This document shows positions 46,514 to 54,421 of a DNA stretch of 64,000 nucleotides, one piece after another (the first letter of the stretch is position 1; every line of letters begins with the position of its first letter). The notes beneath the pieces were generated by a model that saw only the letters and a list, made by a program, of their open reading frames with translations, was not told where the DNA came from and ran no database searches. A program made the position numbers and the translations under genes. This stretch comes from Vibrio rumoiensis 1S-45. GTDB taxonomy: Bacteria; Pseudomonadota; Gammaproteobacteria; Enterobacterales; Vibrionaceae. Location of the stretch: assembly GCF_000286955.2 (NCBI RefSeq), contig NZ_AJYK02000061.1, forward strand, positions 1-64,000. The letters are read 5' to 3'.

Positions 46514-47884
46514 TTATATAAACAATGGGTTAAAATGGTTTACTCTTTTTAATAACTCAGAAAATGATTGCTGTGCATGAATGATGAGAGCCTCACGATC
46601 AACCAAACAATTATCATTTTGGTAAATGATCTTACCGTTAACTAGAGAGTATTTAACTTGAACTGGTTCCCCACATAAAACAGGGCTATATAATATTGAA
46701 TGGCACCCTTGATAACGAACTTGGCCAATATCATATAAAACAATATCTGCCGCAGCACCTACTTCAATTGTACCGACGTTTTCTAGGCCTAATAGTGCCG
46801 CACCATCACGAGATCCCCACTCAACAACTTCCTCTAATAAGGTGCTATTAGCCCCATTAATTGCACGATGTAATAACCACGTTAGATTAAGCTCTTGTAA
46901 CATTGACCCAGATTCAGAAGAGGCAGAGCCGTCAACACCAATACTGATTCGCATTCCTTTTTTATACATATCAATAACTGGTGCGATACCACTACCAAGT
47001 CGGCAATTGGATGTTGGACAATGCGCAATTCCGGTTTTGGTTGAAGCTAATATTTTAATATCACACTCATTAGCCTTAACTAAATGCGCAAACCAAACAT
47101 CATCTCCTAGCCATTCACATTCTTCTGCAAACTCCACAGCACTCTTTCCGTATTTAGCTAACGACTGCTGTTGATCAAAATCGACCTCTAGTAAATGAGA
47201 ATGCATTTTTAATTGTCGAGAACGTGCATATTGAGAGAGTTGTTTTAAATCTTGAGCAGATGATGAATGTATAAGGCTTGTAGGAGCTACAACCAGCTTC
47301 CTCATAGGTGCACTGCCTTTTTGATGATATTTACTATAGCTATCATCTAAGCGCTTTAGCATTTGATCAATAGATTCAGGTTCAACACCTGCTTTAGCTA
47401 ATCCTTTATGTGTACCTTTACTAGTTGCACCACCTCGACACAATACTAAGCGAATCCCCATATCTTCAGCCGCTTGCCAAACTGCCGCTTCTAATTCAGG
47501 AGATGTTTTTGAATGATAAAGATAATGATGGTCAGCACATGTGGTTACGCCAGAACGAATTAAATCATAGAATCCGAGGCACGCTGCGTTATACATAATT
47601 TCCGGAGTAATTTTCGGCCAATATTGATAAGGCACACTGGCTAGCCATTCTCCTAAAGGTTGGTTTAACCCTGCTGGAATACCTTTTAATATAGATTGCG
47701 CCAAATGATGATGAGTATTCACAAAACCAGGATATACAACACATTGGCTAGCATCGATAATACGTTCTCCTGCCATGGGCTCAAGACTTGTGCCCAACTC
47801 ATCAATAAGGCCATCTTTAATTCTGATGTCAGACACGAATTCGTTACCGACAACTCCTCTTGCATCTTTAATTAAATAATTCAT
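46514..47884 (-). CDS. Amidohydrolase, probable 8-oxoguanine deaminase
   Basis: 456 residues from the ATG at 47884; a longer frame from 47938 would start inside the structured RNA and is rejected. Metal site THHH (H58, H60), LKMHSHLLE, WFAHLVK and the catalytic Asp in GVDGSASSESGSM place it in the AtzB/TrzN/8-oxoguanine deaminase branch. 8-Oxoguanine deaminase yields urate, one of the ligands of the riboswitch class found in its leader. Related S-adenosylhomocysteine or triazine deaminases are alternatives. Divergent from the purine transporter operon. Confidence 0.8.
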   Translation of the reverse strand: MNYLIKDARGVVGNEFVSDIRIKDGLIDELGTSLEPMAGERIIDASQCVVYPGFVNTHHHLAQSILKGIPAGLNQPLGEWLASVPYQYWPKITPEIMYNAACLGFYDLIRSGVTTCADHHYLYHSKTSPELEAAVWQAAEDMGIRLVLCRGGATSKGTHKGLAKAGVEPESIDQMLKRLDDSYSKYHQKGSAPMRKLVVAPTSLIHSSSAQDLKQLSQYARSRQLKMHSHLLEVDFDQQQSLAKYGKSAVEFAEECEWLGDDVWFAHLVKANECDIKILASTKTGIAHCPTSNCRLGSGIAPVIDMYKKGMRISIGVDGSASSESGSMLQELNLTWLLHRAINGANSTLLEEVVEWGSRDGAALLGLENVGTIEVGAAADIVLYDIGQVRYQGCHSILYSPVLCGEPVQVKYSLVNGKIIYQNDNCLVDREALIIHAQQSFSELLKRVNHFNPLFI

Positions 47885-47912
47885 AGTTGCTTCATCACTG
47901 TTATTAGGTGAT

Positions 47913-47958
47913 ATGAGCAATGTTTCAGTGCATTTCACACTTAACTGCTTCTACTCAT
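47913..47958 (-). ncRNA. NMT1-motif (xanthine) riboswitch, copy C
   Basis: Minus strand: P1 ATGAG (47958-47954) with CTCAT (47917-47913); loop UAGAAGCAGUUA; P2 AGUG/CACU; loop GAAACAUUG. Stems differ from copies A and B but pair, while the loops are conserved. It precedes the 8-oxoguanine deaminase start by 28 bases. Downstream bases AUCAC and GUGAU can form a competing helix ahead of the start. Confidence 0.8.
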
Positions 47959-47983
47959 CCAAACGTTATTTCCTAATGCACTA

Positions 47984-48000
47984 AGCAATAAGTAAGCCAA
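47984..48000 (-). promoter_or_regulatory. Sigma-54-like promoter of the deaminase gene
   Basis: Minus strand TTGGCTTACTTATTGCT: GG and GC ten bases apart as required (-24/-12). TTGGC is followed by TT instead of AC, so it is a weaker match than the opposite promoter. The start site would fall about 47973, just ahead of riboswitch C. Confidence 0.5.
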
Positions 48001-48080
48001 CACAAACCAACATGAAAAACACCCTATAAAGAAGAACATTCAATGGTCAGCGCACCAAGTTAGATGCAAATTTTCACGCC

Positions 48081-48120
48081 TGCACTGTTTTATTGCGTCA
48101 ATTTGCACTGTATTTCGCGT
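48081..48120. promoter_or_regulatory. Two NtrC-like enhancer repeats
   Basis: TGCACTGTTTTATTGCGT (48081-48098) and TGCACTGTATTTCGCGT (48104-48120) are near-copies 23 bp apart, each with a TGCAC half-site. They lie about 100 bases from both divergent sigma-54-like promoters, the normal place for an activator such as NtrC. The right halves are degenerate, so the activator identity is inference. Confidence 0.5.
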
Positions 48121-48196
48121 AATTAATTTAAAAAGTTAGCAGTTAAACACTTGTTAAATGGTTGTTATTTTCGTGAATATTTAATCATGCTTTAAT

Positions 48197-48213
48197 TTGG
48201 CACACTGCTTGCT
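48197..48213 (+). promoter_or_regulatory. Sigma-54 promoter of the purine transporter operon
   Basis: TTGGCACACTGCTTGCT agrees with the consensus TTGGCACG-N4-TTGCT at all but one position and has the ten-base GG-GC spacing. The start site would be about 48224, 15 bases before riboswitch A. Confidence 0.75.
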
Positions 48214-48238
48214 TTTATAATTACGTAATACAAAATCT

Positions 48239-48285
48239 GTGAGTAGAAGCGGTTAGATGAATAGAAACATCGGGACATTGCTCAC
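48239..48285 (+). ncRNA. NMT1-motif (xanthine) riboswitch, copy A
   Basis: P1 GTGAG/CTCAC (48239-48243, 48281-48285), P2 GATG/CATC (48256-48259, 48268-48271). Between them lie UAGAAGCGGUUA and GGGACAUUG, the loop sequences shared with the other two copies. It lies in the leader of the NMT1-domain binding-protein gene, the association that gave this RNA class its name. Confidence 0.85.
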
Positions 48286-48299
48286 CATTGCCAATCAAT

Positions 48300-48336
48300 C
48301 AGTTAACTAACGTATGAATCAATACACAGTTAACTG
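48300..48336 (+). promoter_or_regulatory. Hairpin in the transporter leader (possible expression platform)
   Basis: CAGTTAACT / AGTTAACTG, nine base pairs, 19-base loop, between riboswitch A and the ribosome site (GGGAG before 48368). No T tract, so not a terminator. It could change access to the start region, but no clear mutual exclusion with P1 is seen. Confidence 0.4.
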
Positions 48337-48367
48337 CAAGATGTTCGATTTAGTAAGGGAGTACCTA

Positions 48368-49375
48368 ATGAAACTGTCACTCAAGCAATGGATTCAATTC
48401 ACCCTATCTAGCACCGCTTTAGTCACTAGCGCTAATGTTTTTGCTGTTGATAAAATAAACTTTCAACTCGATTGGTTACCAGGAGGGGATAAAGCACCTA
48501 TTTATGTCGCGGTTCAACAGGGCTTCTTTGCAGAAGAAGATCTAGAGGTCACTATTCGTCAAGGGAAAGGCTCAACAGATGCTATTACTAAAGTCGCAAC
48601 TGGTACTGCAGATATTGGCTCATCCGATTTGGTATCCTTATTAGTTGCCAAAGCTAACGATGACGTACCAGTCAAAGCAATTTACTCCGTTTTTAATAAA
48701 GCACCTTATGCTTTTTATGTTCTAGATGATTCCGGAATTAATTCCGTTAAAGATGTTGCTAATAAATCGATAGCGACTTCCCCTTTTACATCGGCTAATG
48801 TTTTTCTTCCTTTATTATTAAGAAAAAATAATGTCGATGAAGATAGTGTCACTGTAACGAAAGCGGATCCTGGTGCATTAAATCCTATGCTTATCACGGG
48901 TAAATCTGACGTTATGATTTCATGGGTAACGGATACCGTCAAAAATCAAAGCCAAGCAAAAGCAGTTGGCAAAGAGTTAAAAATATTACCTTGGCATGAT
49001 GCGGGACTAGACTTCTACTCCTCCTCTCTTATTGCAAGTGACCAATTTCTAACGGAAAAACCTGATGTAGTAAAACGATTTGTTAAAGCTTATGCCAAAG
49101 CCATTGCTTACACTTGGGCGCAACCAGAACAAAGTGCAAAGGACGTACACAAAATGGTACCTGAAGTTGACCCTCAACAAGCTTCCGACACCATTATTTC
49201 AATTAAAGGGTTAGTGATAAATGAAGTTAGCGATAACGATGGTATTGGTACTTTCACTCCTGAGCGCTTAAAAGAAACATGGAAATGGACGGCTGAAGCT
49301 CAACAACTTGATCCATCGAAATTTGATCCAGAAACTGCCATCAGCCGTGATTACCTACCAGGAGGTCAATCATGA
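48368..49375 (+). CDS. NMT1/SsuA-like binding protein of a purine ABC transporter
   Basis: 335 residues from the ATG at 48368 (GGGAG upstream), giving a clean signal peptide ending NVFA. NMT1/THI5-like fold: INFQLDWLPGGDKAPIYVAVQ, GFFAEEDLEVTIRQGKGSTDAI and GTADIGSSDL. Related proteins bind pyrimidine precursors, nitrate or sulfonates. The upstream xanthine-class riboswitch and downstream guanine deaminase point to a purine ligand such as xanthine, guanine or urate. It overlaps the ATPase gene by four bases. Confidence 0.82.
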   Translation: MKLSLKQWIQFTLSSTALVTSANVFAVDKINFQLDWLPGGDKAPIYVAVQQGFFAEEDLEVTIRQGKGSTDAITKVATGTADIGSSDLVSLLVAKANDDVPVKAIYSVFNKAPYAFYVLDDSGINSVKDVANKSIATSPFTSANVFLPLLLRKNNVDEDSVTVTKADPGALNPMLITGKSDVMISWVTDTVKNQSQAKAVGKELKILPWHDAGLDFYSSSLIASDQFLTEKPDVVKRFVKAYAKAIAYTWAQPEQSAKDVHKMVPEVDPQQASDTIISIKGLVINEVSDNDGIGTFTPERLKETWKWTAEAQQLDPSKFDPETAISRDYLPGGQS

Positions 49376-50202
49376 GCCCATTTGTCACCTTTAAACAAGT
49401 TAGCCACACCTACCACAGCGATAATGGCTCTGTAAAAGTGCTAGACAATGTCAATTTCGATGTTGAAAAAAATCAATTCATTTCAATTGTAGGTCCATCG
49501 GGTTGTGGTAAATCAACCTTACTTCGATTGCTATCAGGATTACTTCAATCAACGGAAGGTGAAGTAGCAGTTTTTGGTCGAAAAGTCAGAGAACCACGAG
49601 AAGATATTGGTATCGTATTCCAGAAACCAACGTTACTCCCTTGGAAAAATATTCTCGATAACGTGCTTTTTCCTCTAAAACATAAATTCGGCCACATTAC
49701 TGACAAAGAAAAACTTTTCGCCAAACAGTTACTCGAAAAAGTTGGATTAAACGACTTCCATAACAGCATGCCCGATCAACTGTCCGGTGGTATGCAACAG
49801 CGAGTAGGAATCGCACGTGCGCTACTACTCGATCCTGACATTTTAATCATGGATGAGCCATTTTCTGCTCTTGATGCATTAACACGAGAAGAAATGGGCT
49901 TTGAACTCTTACGGTTATGGAATGACAGACCTAAAACCGTCTTATTCATTACTCATTCAATTTCTGAAGCAGTATTACTTTCAGACAAAGTATTGGTGAT
50001 GGGCCCAAGACCAAGTACGGTCATTGAAGAAATTAACATCGACATTCCTAGGCCAAGAACTCTTGAAAGCATGCAATCATCTAATTTTGCTAATTACACC
50101 CGTAGGATTCGTAAACATTTTTATCAGCCACCTTCCACTTCAATGACAGACGATCACACGAAAAAAAAGGGTAATGTAGCTCCAATTCGCACCGTGGCAT
50201 GA
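49372..50202 (+). CDS. ABC transporter ATPase (nitrate/sulfonate/NMT1 class)
   Basis: 276 residues. Walker [11 protein letters not shown]-loop IVFQKPTLLPW, signature LSGGMQQRVG, Walker B ILIMDEPFSALDA, H-loop THSISEA. The class is SsuB/ThiY-associated. ATGA overlap with the binding-protein gene. C-terminal ~40 residues are a polar extension beyond the usual end. Confidence 0.9.
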   Translation: MSPFVTFKQVSHTYHSDNGSVKVLDNVNFDVEKNQFISIVGPSGCGKSTLLRLLSGLLQSTEGEVAVFGRKVREPREDIGIVFQKPTLLPWKNILDNVLFPLKHKFGHITDKEKLFAKQLLEKVGLNDFHNSMPDQLSGGMQQRVGIARALLLDPDILIMDEPFSALDALTREEMGFELLRLWNDRPKTVLFITHSISEAVLLSDKVLVMGPRPSTVIEEINIDIPRPRTLESMQSSNFANYTRRIRKHFYQPPSTSMTDDHTKKKGNVAPIRTVA

Positions 50203-50217
50203 GGATAAGGAAAAAAT

Positions 50218-50991
50218 ATGTCGATTAAAAAATTATATCAAAACAGTCTACCGACTCTCGCAATGATCGCTATTTTGCCAATATGGGAAATTGTTTGTCG
50301 TGTGTTTTCGATACCAAGTTTTATCTTGCCTTCACCATCAGCGATTGCCGACGCTTTTATGCAAGTTTCTGCCGAACGATGGTTAGACAATTTATGGGCA
50401 ACATTACGTATAGCACTGCTAGGCTTTGGATTATCTTTACTGATCAGTATTCCGCTTGCAATCATGATGGTTAGCTCCAAATTTTTAACTAAAGCGGTAT
50501 TCCCATTACTGGTTATTGTTCAATCAACTCCAGTTGTTGCTATAGCACCTTTATTAATTGTAATCCTTGGAACTGGCGATGCTCCTCGCTTAGTAATTAC
50601 TTGTTTAATTACCTTCTTTCCTTTAGTTGTTTCCGCCACTACAGGTATGTTATCTACACCACCTGAATTAATTGAACTGTCTAAATCACTCAATGTTTCT
50701 TCTACTAAAACAATCTGGCAGATCCGACTTCCTTATGCTATTCCACATATATTTAGTGGTATAAAAGTAGCGATAACACTAGCCGTTATCGGTGCTGTTA
50801 TCTCTGAATTTGTAGCTGCAGAAAAAGGATTAGGTTATTTCGTACAATTCTCAACATCTTATTTCAAAATTCCACAAGCATTTGCAGCCCTAGTATTTTT
50901 ATCTGCAGTAAGCATGCTGTTATTCAAATCAACTCATTGGGTACAAAAAGCATTTTTTGCTTGGAGTTTGCCACAAGAAAAATCTCATTAA
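50218..50991 (+). CDS. ABC transporter permease (SsuC-like)
   Basis: 257 residues, six TM helices. EAA loop KTIWQIRLPYAIPHIFSGIKVAITLAVIGAVISEFV split across the fifth helix is the SsuC/TauC pattern. It forms a dimeric channel for the ligand of the upstream binding protein. Confidence 0.9.
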   Translation: MSIKKLYQNSLPTLAMIAILPIWEIVCRVFSIPSFILPSPSAIADAFMQVSAERWLDNLWATLRIALLGFGLSLLISIPLAIMMVSSKFLTKAVFPLLVIVQSTPVVAIAPLLIVILGTGDAPRLVITCLITFFPLVVSATTGMLSTPPELIELSKSLNVSSTKTIWQIRLPYAIPHIFSGIKVAITLAVIGAVISEFVAAEKGLGYFVQFSTSYFKIPQAFAALVFLSAVSMLLFKSTHWVQKAFFAWSLPQEKSH

Positions 50992-51004
50992 GGACAATAT
51001 AACT

Positions 51005-51484
51005 ATGGGCTCGATTAATAATGATGATCAAATTTACCTAAAACAATGCTTTGAATTAGCAGTGCAAGCAAAAGAGCAAGGAATTCATCCATTTTCAGCT
51101 ATTTTAGTGAGTGCTGAAGGAGAGGTATTACTAAAACAAATTAATGGTTATCTACCGAATAAAGATATGACGGGCCATGCCGAACGATTAATTATGACAG
51201 AGGCAAGTCAAATGTATCGACCTGAGTACTTAAAAGATTGCACGTTATACATTTCTGCCGAACCTTGTGCTATGTGTGCCGGTGCGATTTATTGGGCAGG
51301 AGTCGGTAGGGTTGTTTATGGTTTGAGTGAAAGCAAGCTTAAACAAATTACAGGTAACCACCCAGAAAACCCAACACTTGATTTACCATGTCGAACCGTA
51401 TTTTCTGCAGGGCAAAGACCTATGGAAATCATTGGACCTATCATGGAAGCAGCAGCAGCCCGTATTCATGACGATGTTTGGTAA
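51005..51484 (+). CDS. guaD: Guanine deaminase (CDA-fold)
   Basis: 159 residues from the ATG at 51005 (AAGGAC upstream); a longer frame overlapping the permease is rejected. Zinc site in GHAERLIM (HAE) and EPCAMCAGAIYWAG (PCxxC), with the C-terminal ...HDDVW tail of Bacillus-type guanine deaminase. It turns guanine to xanthine and ammonia, giving the presumed riboswitch ligand. tRNA adenosine deaminase is excluded by the domain-swapped C-terminus. Confidence 0.9.
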   Translation: MGSINNDDQIYLKQCFELAVQAKEQGIHPFSAILVSAEGEVLLKQINGYLPNKDMTGHAERLIMTEASQMYRPEYLKDCTLYISAEPCAMCAGAIYWAGVGRVVYGLSESKLKQITGNHPENPTLDLPCRTVFSAGQRPMEIIGPIMEAAAARIHDDVW

Positions 51485-51508
51485 AAAACCAAAGTAGAAA
51501 TTTTAACA

Positions 51509-51556
51509 GGAGTAGAAGCGGTCTGTAATGGAAATAGCATTACTGGGCATTGCTCC
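51509..51556 (+). ncRNA. NMT1-motif (xanthine) riboswitch, copy B
   Basis: P1 GGAG/CTCC (51509-51512, 51553-51556), P2 GTAATG/CATTAC (51525-51530, 51538-51543). Loops UAGAAGCGGUCU and UGGGCAUUG match copies A and C. It is intercistronic, 24 bases after the guaD stop, so it would tune only the oxygenase gene inside the operon. Confidence 0.85.
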
Positions 51557-51587
51557 AATAACCAAGCTAAATGCTTATTAATTGGAG
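51553..51587 (+). promoter_or_regulatory. Alternative helix that hides the oxygenase ribosome site
   Basis: CTCCAAT (51553-51559, including the 3' strand of P1) pairs with ATTGGAG (51581-51587). The GGAG of the latter is the ribosome site seven bases before the ATG. P1 and this helix exclude each other, so ligand-stabilised P1 should free the site, predicting a translational ON switch. Confidence 0.7.
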
Positions 51588-51594
51588 ATAAATA

Positions 51595-52584
51595 ATGGCT
51601 ACTACAGCTTATGAATTAGATGAATTAAAGTTTGAAAGCACCATCGGTGGCAAAGGTATTGATGCCGAACACACTAAAATTCCAGTAATTGATATGAGTA
51701 ATTTTGAATCTTGCCGAGAAGAAATCACTGAACAATTATGGCAAGCTGCAACCGAAGTTGGATTTTTTCAAATTAAACATCATTCCATTGCTTTGAAAAA
51801 GATAGAACACGCTTTTGATCTCACTGAGCGTCTATTTAATTTACCAAAACCAGATAAACAAAATCTTTCTTTAAAAATGGGGAAAAACGCAGGTTGGGAG
51901 TTTAAACAACAAGTCAGACCTTCAACTGACAGTGCAGATCAAAAAGAATCTTACCAAATAACGCGCCCACATATGGATGGTATTTGGCCAAGTAAATTAT
52001 TACTTCCTCACTTTCAAAACGATATGTTAGATTTTGAAGCCCAAGCTTGGCAACTTGGTATGAACATTTTATCTTGCTTTGCCGATAAACTGGGATTTGA
52101 GCGACATTTCTTCGCTCAAGCTCATCAACCTAACTCAAATCAATATCAAAGTACCTTACGTTTATTGCATTACTTGCCAATAGAGCAATTAACAAAAAGT
52201 GAGGAACATTGGCGCGCTGGAGCACATACTGACTTTGATTGTTTGACAATGGTATTCCAACAACCCAATCAAGGTGGTTTACAAGTAGCAGCTGGTAAGA
52301 CTTCAAAGCACCAGCAAGTATGGAGTAACGTAGAACCTCAAGCGGGAGTGATCACTTGTAATATTGGAGATATGTTGATGCGTTGGAGTGATGATAAATT
52401 AAAATCAACACTACACCGTGTCCGAATGCCTTACCCTACAGAAAACCAAGGCTCACGCTACAGCATGGCATTTTTCTGCCAAGCCAATAAAGACAAAATT
52501 ATTCAAGGACCCGAAAAAAAATATCAAGCAATTACTGCGCAAGATTATTTGGACATGCGCATTAATGCCAACTTTTCTAAATAA
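51595..52584 (+). CDS. 2-oxoglutarate/Fe(II) oxygenase, candidate purine oxidase
   Basis: 329 residues, isopenicillin-N-synthase-like family. DIOX_N part (IPVIDMSNFES, ATEVGFFQIKHHSI), then the double-stranded beta helix with iron ligands H211, D213 (HTDFD) and H274 (STLHRVRMP), and the 2OG salt-bridge R288 in RYSMAFF. Members hydroxylate small molecules. Position after guanine deaminase under a xanthine-class riboswitch suggests a purine base substrate, perhaps xanthine to urate. Fungal XanA does this chemistry but belongs to the TauD branch. No xanthine dehydrogenase is in the window. Family certain, substrate inferred. Confidence 0.85.
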   Translation: MATTAYELDELKFESTIGGKGIDAEHTKIPVIDMSNFESCREEITEQLWQAATEVGFFQIKHHSIALKKIEHAFDLTERLFNLPKPDKQNLSLKMGKNAGWEFKQQVRPSTDSADQKESYQITRPHMDGIWPSKLLLPHFQNDMLDFEAQAWQLGMNILSCFADKLGFERHFFAQAHQPNSNQYQSTLRLLHYLPIEQLTKSEEHWRAGAHTDFDCLTMVFQQPNQGGLQVAAGKTSKHQQVWSNVEPQAGVITCNIGDMLMRWSDDKLKSTLHRVRMPYPTENQGSRYSMAFFCQANKDKIIQGPEKKYQAITAQDYLDMRINANFSK

Positions 52585-52612
52585 GCTATTATTGGAATAA
52601 AAAACTGTTTTA

Positions 52613-52635
52613 AGCTGGATAACTACTATCCAGCT
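52613..52635 (-). terminator. Hairpin between the oxygenase and GIY-YIG genes
   Basis: AGCTGGATA / TATCCAGCT, nine base pairs, five-base loop, overlapping the end of the GIY-YIG gene. On the minus strand a T-rich stretch follows after about 9 bases. It may serve both convergent units. Confidence 0.6.
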
Positions 52636-52918
52636 AACACCCACTCACTAACCTCTCTTTCTGCACTTTCGACAACTTCTTAATCCGTATTTCTTCTTTT
52701 AATGCTGCACTCTTATCGGCTACAACTTGTGACCATTCAAGGTTTAATGGACCTTTTCCGCGTAAATACTTGGCGCCTTTACCAATTTGGTGTTGCTCGA
52801 ATCGGCGCTCAAGATCATTCGTAATGCCGCAATAAAGAGTATTGGTACGTGTACGAATTAAGTACACATACCAATCTTTGCTTGGTGGCTTACCTTGTTG
52901 AAGGTCAGGATCAGACAT
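52634..52918 (-). CDS. GIY-YIG domain protein
   Basis: 94 residues from the ATG at 52918. [28 protein letters not shown] contains the GIY-YIG core (split: YVYLI...YCGIT) and catalytic Arg; similar to E. coli YhbQ. Tiny stand-alone members of this nuclease superfamily are widespread and of uncertain role. It follows yceH by four bases. Confidence 0.85.
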   Translation of the reverse strand: MSDPDLQQGKPPSKDWYVYLIRTRTNTLYCGITNDLERRFEQHQIGKGAKYLRGKGPLNLEWSQVVADKSAALKEEIRIKKLSKVQKERLVSGC

Positions 52919-52922
52919 GGTC

Positions 52923-53579
52923 TTAATCAATAATTAAAGCTTTGAGCTCTTCCACTTGCGCGCTTAGCTGCGCCACTTGTTGTTCTAAAGCGCTAATGCG
53001 TTCTTCTTGTTGATTATTGGTTGGTGCAGAAACCACTGGAGCGGCACTAGCGTACGCTTCTACATTCACTTCACCGCAAAAAAGATGTTGATAACGAGAT
53101 TCACGTTTCCCCGGCTCACGAGGAAGTTTTACCACCAGCGCCCCTTCTTCGCGACTTGCCATTTGATCTAATAACGCTTCCACTTGCTTCACATCCGTAA
53201 ACTCACACAAACGGTTAGTACGAGTACGGATCTCACCGGGAGTTTGAGCACCACGTAACAATAAGCTACAAACAATGCCGCGTTCTTGAGGCGTAAATTT
53301 TAACGACCCAAATTCAGTATTACAGAAACGATGGCGAAATTTAGACACACGGCTATTAAAACTACTTTCATCTGTCATTAAACGGCGATCAATCAAAGCT
53401 TGCGCAGCATCCATCACTTCAGCTTCAGATAAAGCCATCACAGGTTCACGGTTACTTTTTTGGTTACAAGCCGTCGTCAGGCTATTTAAGGTCAGTGGGT
53501 AATAATCTGGAGTGGTCACTTCTTTTTCGATCAGACAACCAATAATTCGAGCTTCAATTGCGGTAAGTTCAATATTCAT
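52923..53579 (-). CDS. yceH: DUF480 family protein YceH
   Basis: 218 residues from the ATG at 53579; a frame reaching 53669 would overlap the small gene upstream and is rejected. Signature [24 protein letters not shown] and QKSNREPVM of the winged-helix DUF480 family, with a C-terminal coiled coil ([24 protein letters not shown] spread over the last 30 residues). Cytoplasmic; function unknown. Confidence 0.9.
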   Translation of the reverse strand: MNIELTAIEARIIGCLIEKEVTTPDYYPLTLNSLTTACNQKSNREPVMALSEAEVMDAAQALIDRRLMTDESSFNSRVSKFRHRFCNTEFGSLKFTPQERGIVCSLLLRGAQTPGEIRTRTNRLCEFTDVKQVEALLDQMASREEGALVVKLPREPGKRESRYQHLFCGEVNVEAYASAAPVVSAPTNNQQEERISALEQQVAQLSAQVEELKALIID

Positions 53580-53613
53580 TATTCTTCTATTCCTCGTTGC
53601 GGTCACTTGGGTA

Positions 53614-53790
53614 TTAATGATCCCAGCGATACGGGCGATAGATTTTCCGTCCATTATCGGTGACAACAATAATTTGGCTTCGATTTAAGTCTAGTTCTAA
53701 TTTATGTATCCCTTGCCTTGAATCAAGGTAAGCACGTTTAAAACGCTCTTGAACACTTTGGACAACAGTGGATGGTTTTTTCTCTTTCAT
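53614..53790 (-). CDS. Small conserved-looking ORF upstream of yceH
   Basis: 58 residues, [20 protein letters not shown] at the start and ...[15 protein letters not shown] at the end. Amino-acid composition is balanced and charged, with alternating hydrophobics ([18 protein letters not shown]), as in a real small beta protein. It is on the yceH strand, 34 bases before it. No clear ribosome site, and I do not recognise a family. Confidence 0.55.
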   Translation of the reverse strand: MKEKKPSTVVQSVQERFKRAYLDSRQGIHKLELDLNRSQIIVVTDNGRKIYRPYRWDH

Positions 53791-54021
53791 AGTTAAGAAG
53801 AATTCACTTTCTAAACAATCTTGTCAATAGCTTATATTGGTTTGTCTGCTTACTAATCAACAAGAAAGCTGCACCTTTATGTCATTGTTGGCTATCTAAA
53901 ACTCTGGTTTTGCCTTAATCGACTTTTATTTTGATTTTAAGTCTGTTTTGTCGGTTTGGTATATGGTTTAATTTACTGAGATGAAAGTATTTAGTGAATC
54001 ACTATAAATTAAGGAACAACT

Positions 54022-54339
54022 ATGGCTAACGTATTTGAGATCGTAAACCAAGCTCGTCGTAAGAATAAATTAAAACGTGAAATTCTTGATAATGAAAAGA
54101 AAATCCGCGATAACCGTAAACGTGTTGATTTGCTTGAAAACTTACTGGATTACATCAAGCCAGAAATGACACACGAAGAAATCATCGCTATCGTGAAAAA
54201 CATGAAAGCCGATTATGAAGACCGTGTTGATGACCACATCATCAATGGTGCGGAAATTTCAAAACAGCGCCGTGAAATCAGCCGTAAAATTCGTGAACTA
54301 ACAGAAGCTGACAAACTTCAGCATGCTGCTAAAAAATAA
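54022..54339 (+). CDS. DUF496 family protein YeeX
   Basis: 105 residues, almost entirely charged helices ([38 protein letters not shown]). Matches the YeeX/DUF496 family of gamma-proteobacteria, cytoplasmic, function unknown. AAGGAA precedes the ATG. The 231 bases upstream carry the promoter and nothing else I can see. Confidence 0.85.
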   Translation: MANVFEIVNQARRKNKLKREILDNEKKIRDNRKRVDLLENLLDYIKPEMTHEEIIAIVKNMKADYEDRVDDHIINGAEISKQRREISRKIRELTEADKLQHAAKK

Positions 54340-54355
54340 TTAACGACATGATTTT

Positions 54356-54376
54356 AAGGGCTCTTTATGGGCCCTT
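54356..54376 (+). terminator. Terminator after yeeX-type gene
   Basis: AAGGGC / GCCCTT with a nine-base loop and TATTTTAT after it. Confidence 0.75.
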
Positions 54377-54421
54377 TATTTTATCTGCTTGCCGATACAT
54401 TTGATTAAAGGAATATGAACA

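Noticed and set aside
48239..48285. Classical purine (xpt-type) riboswitch
   Set aside because: No three-way junction or kissing-loop pattern; it is a two-stem element with one conserved internal loop.
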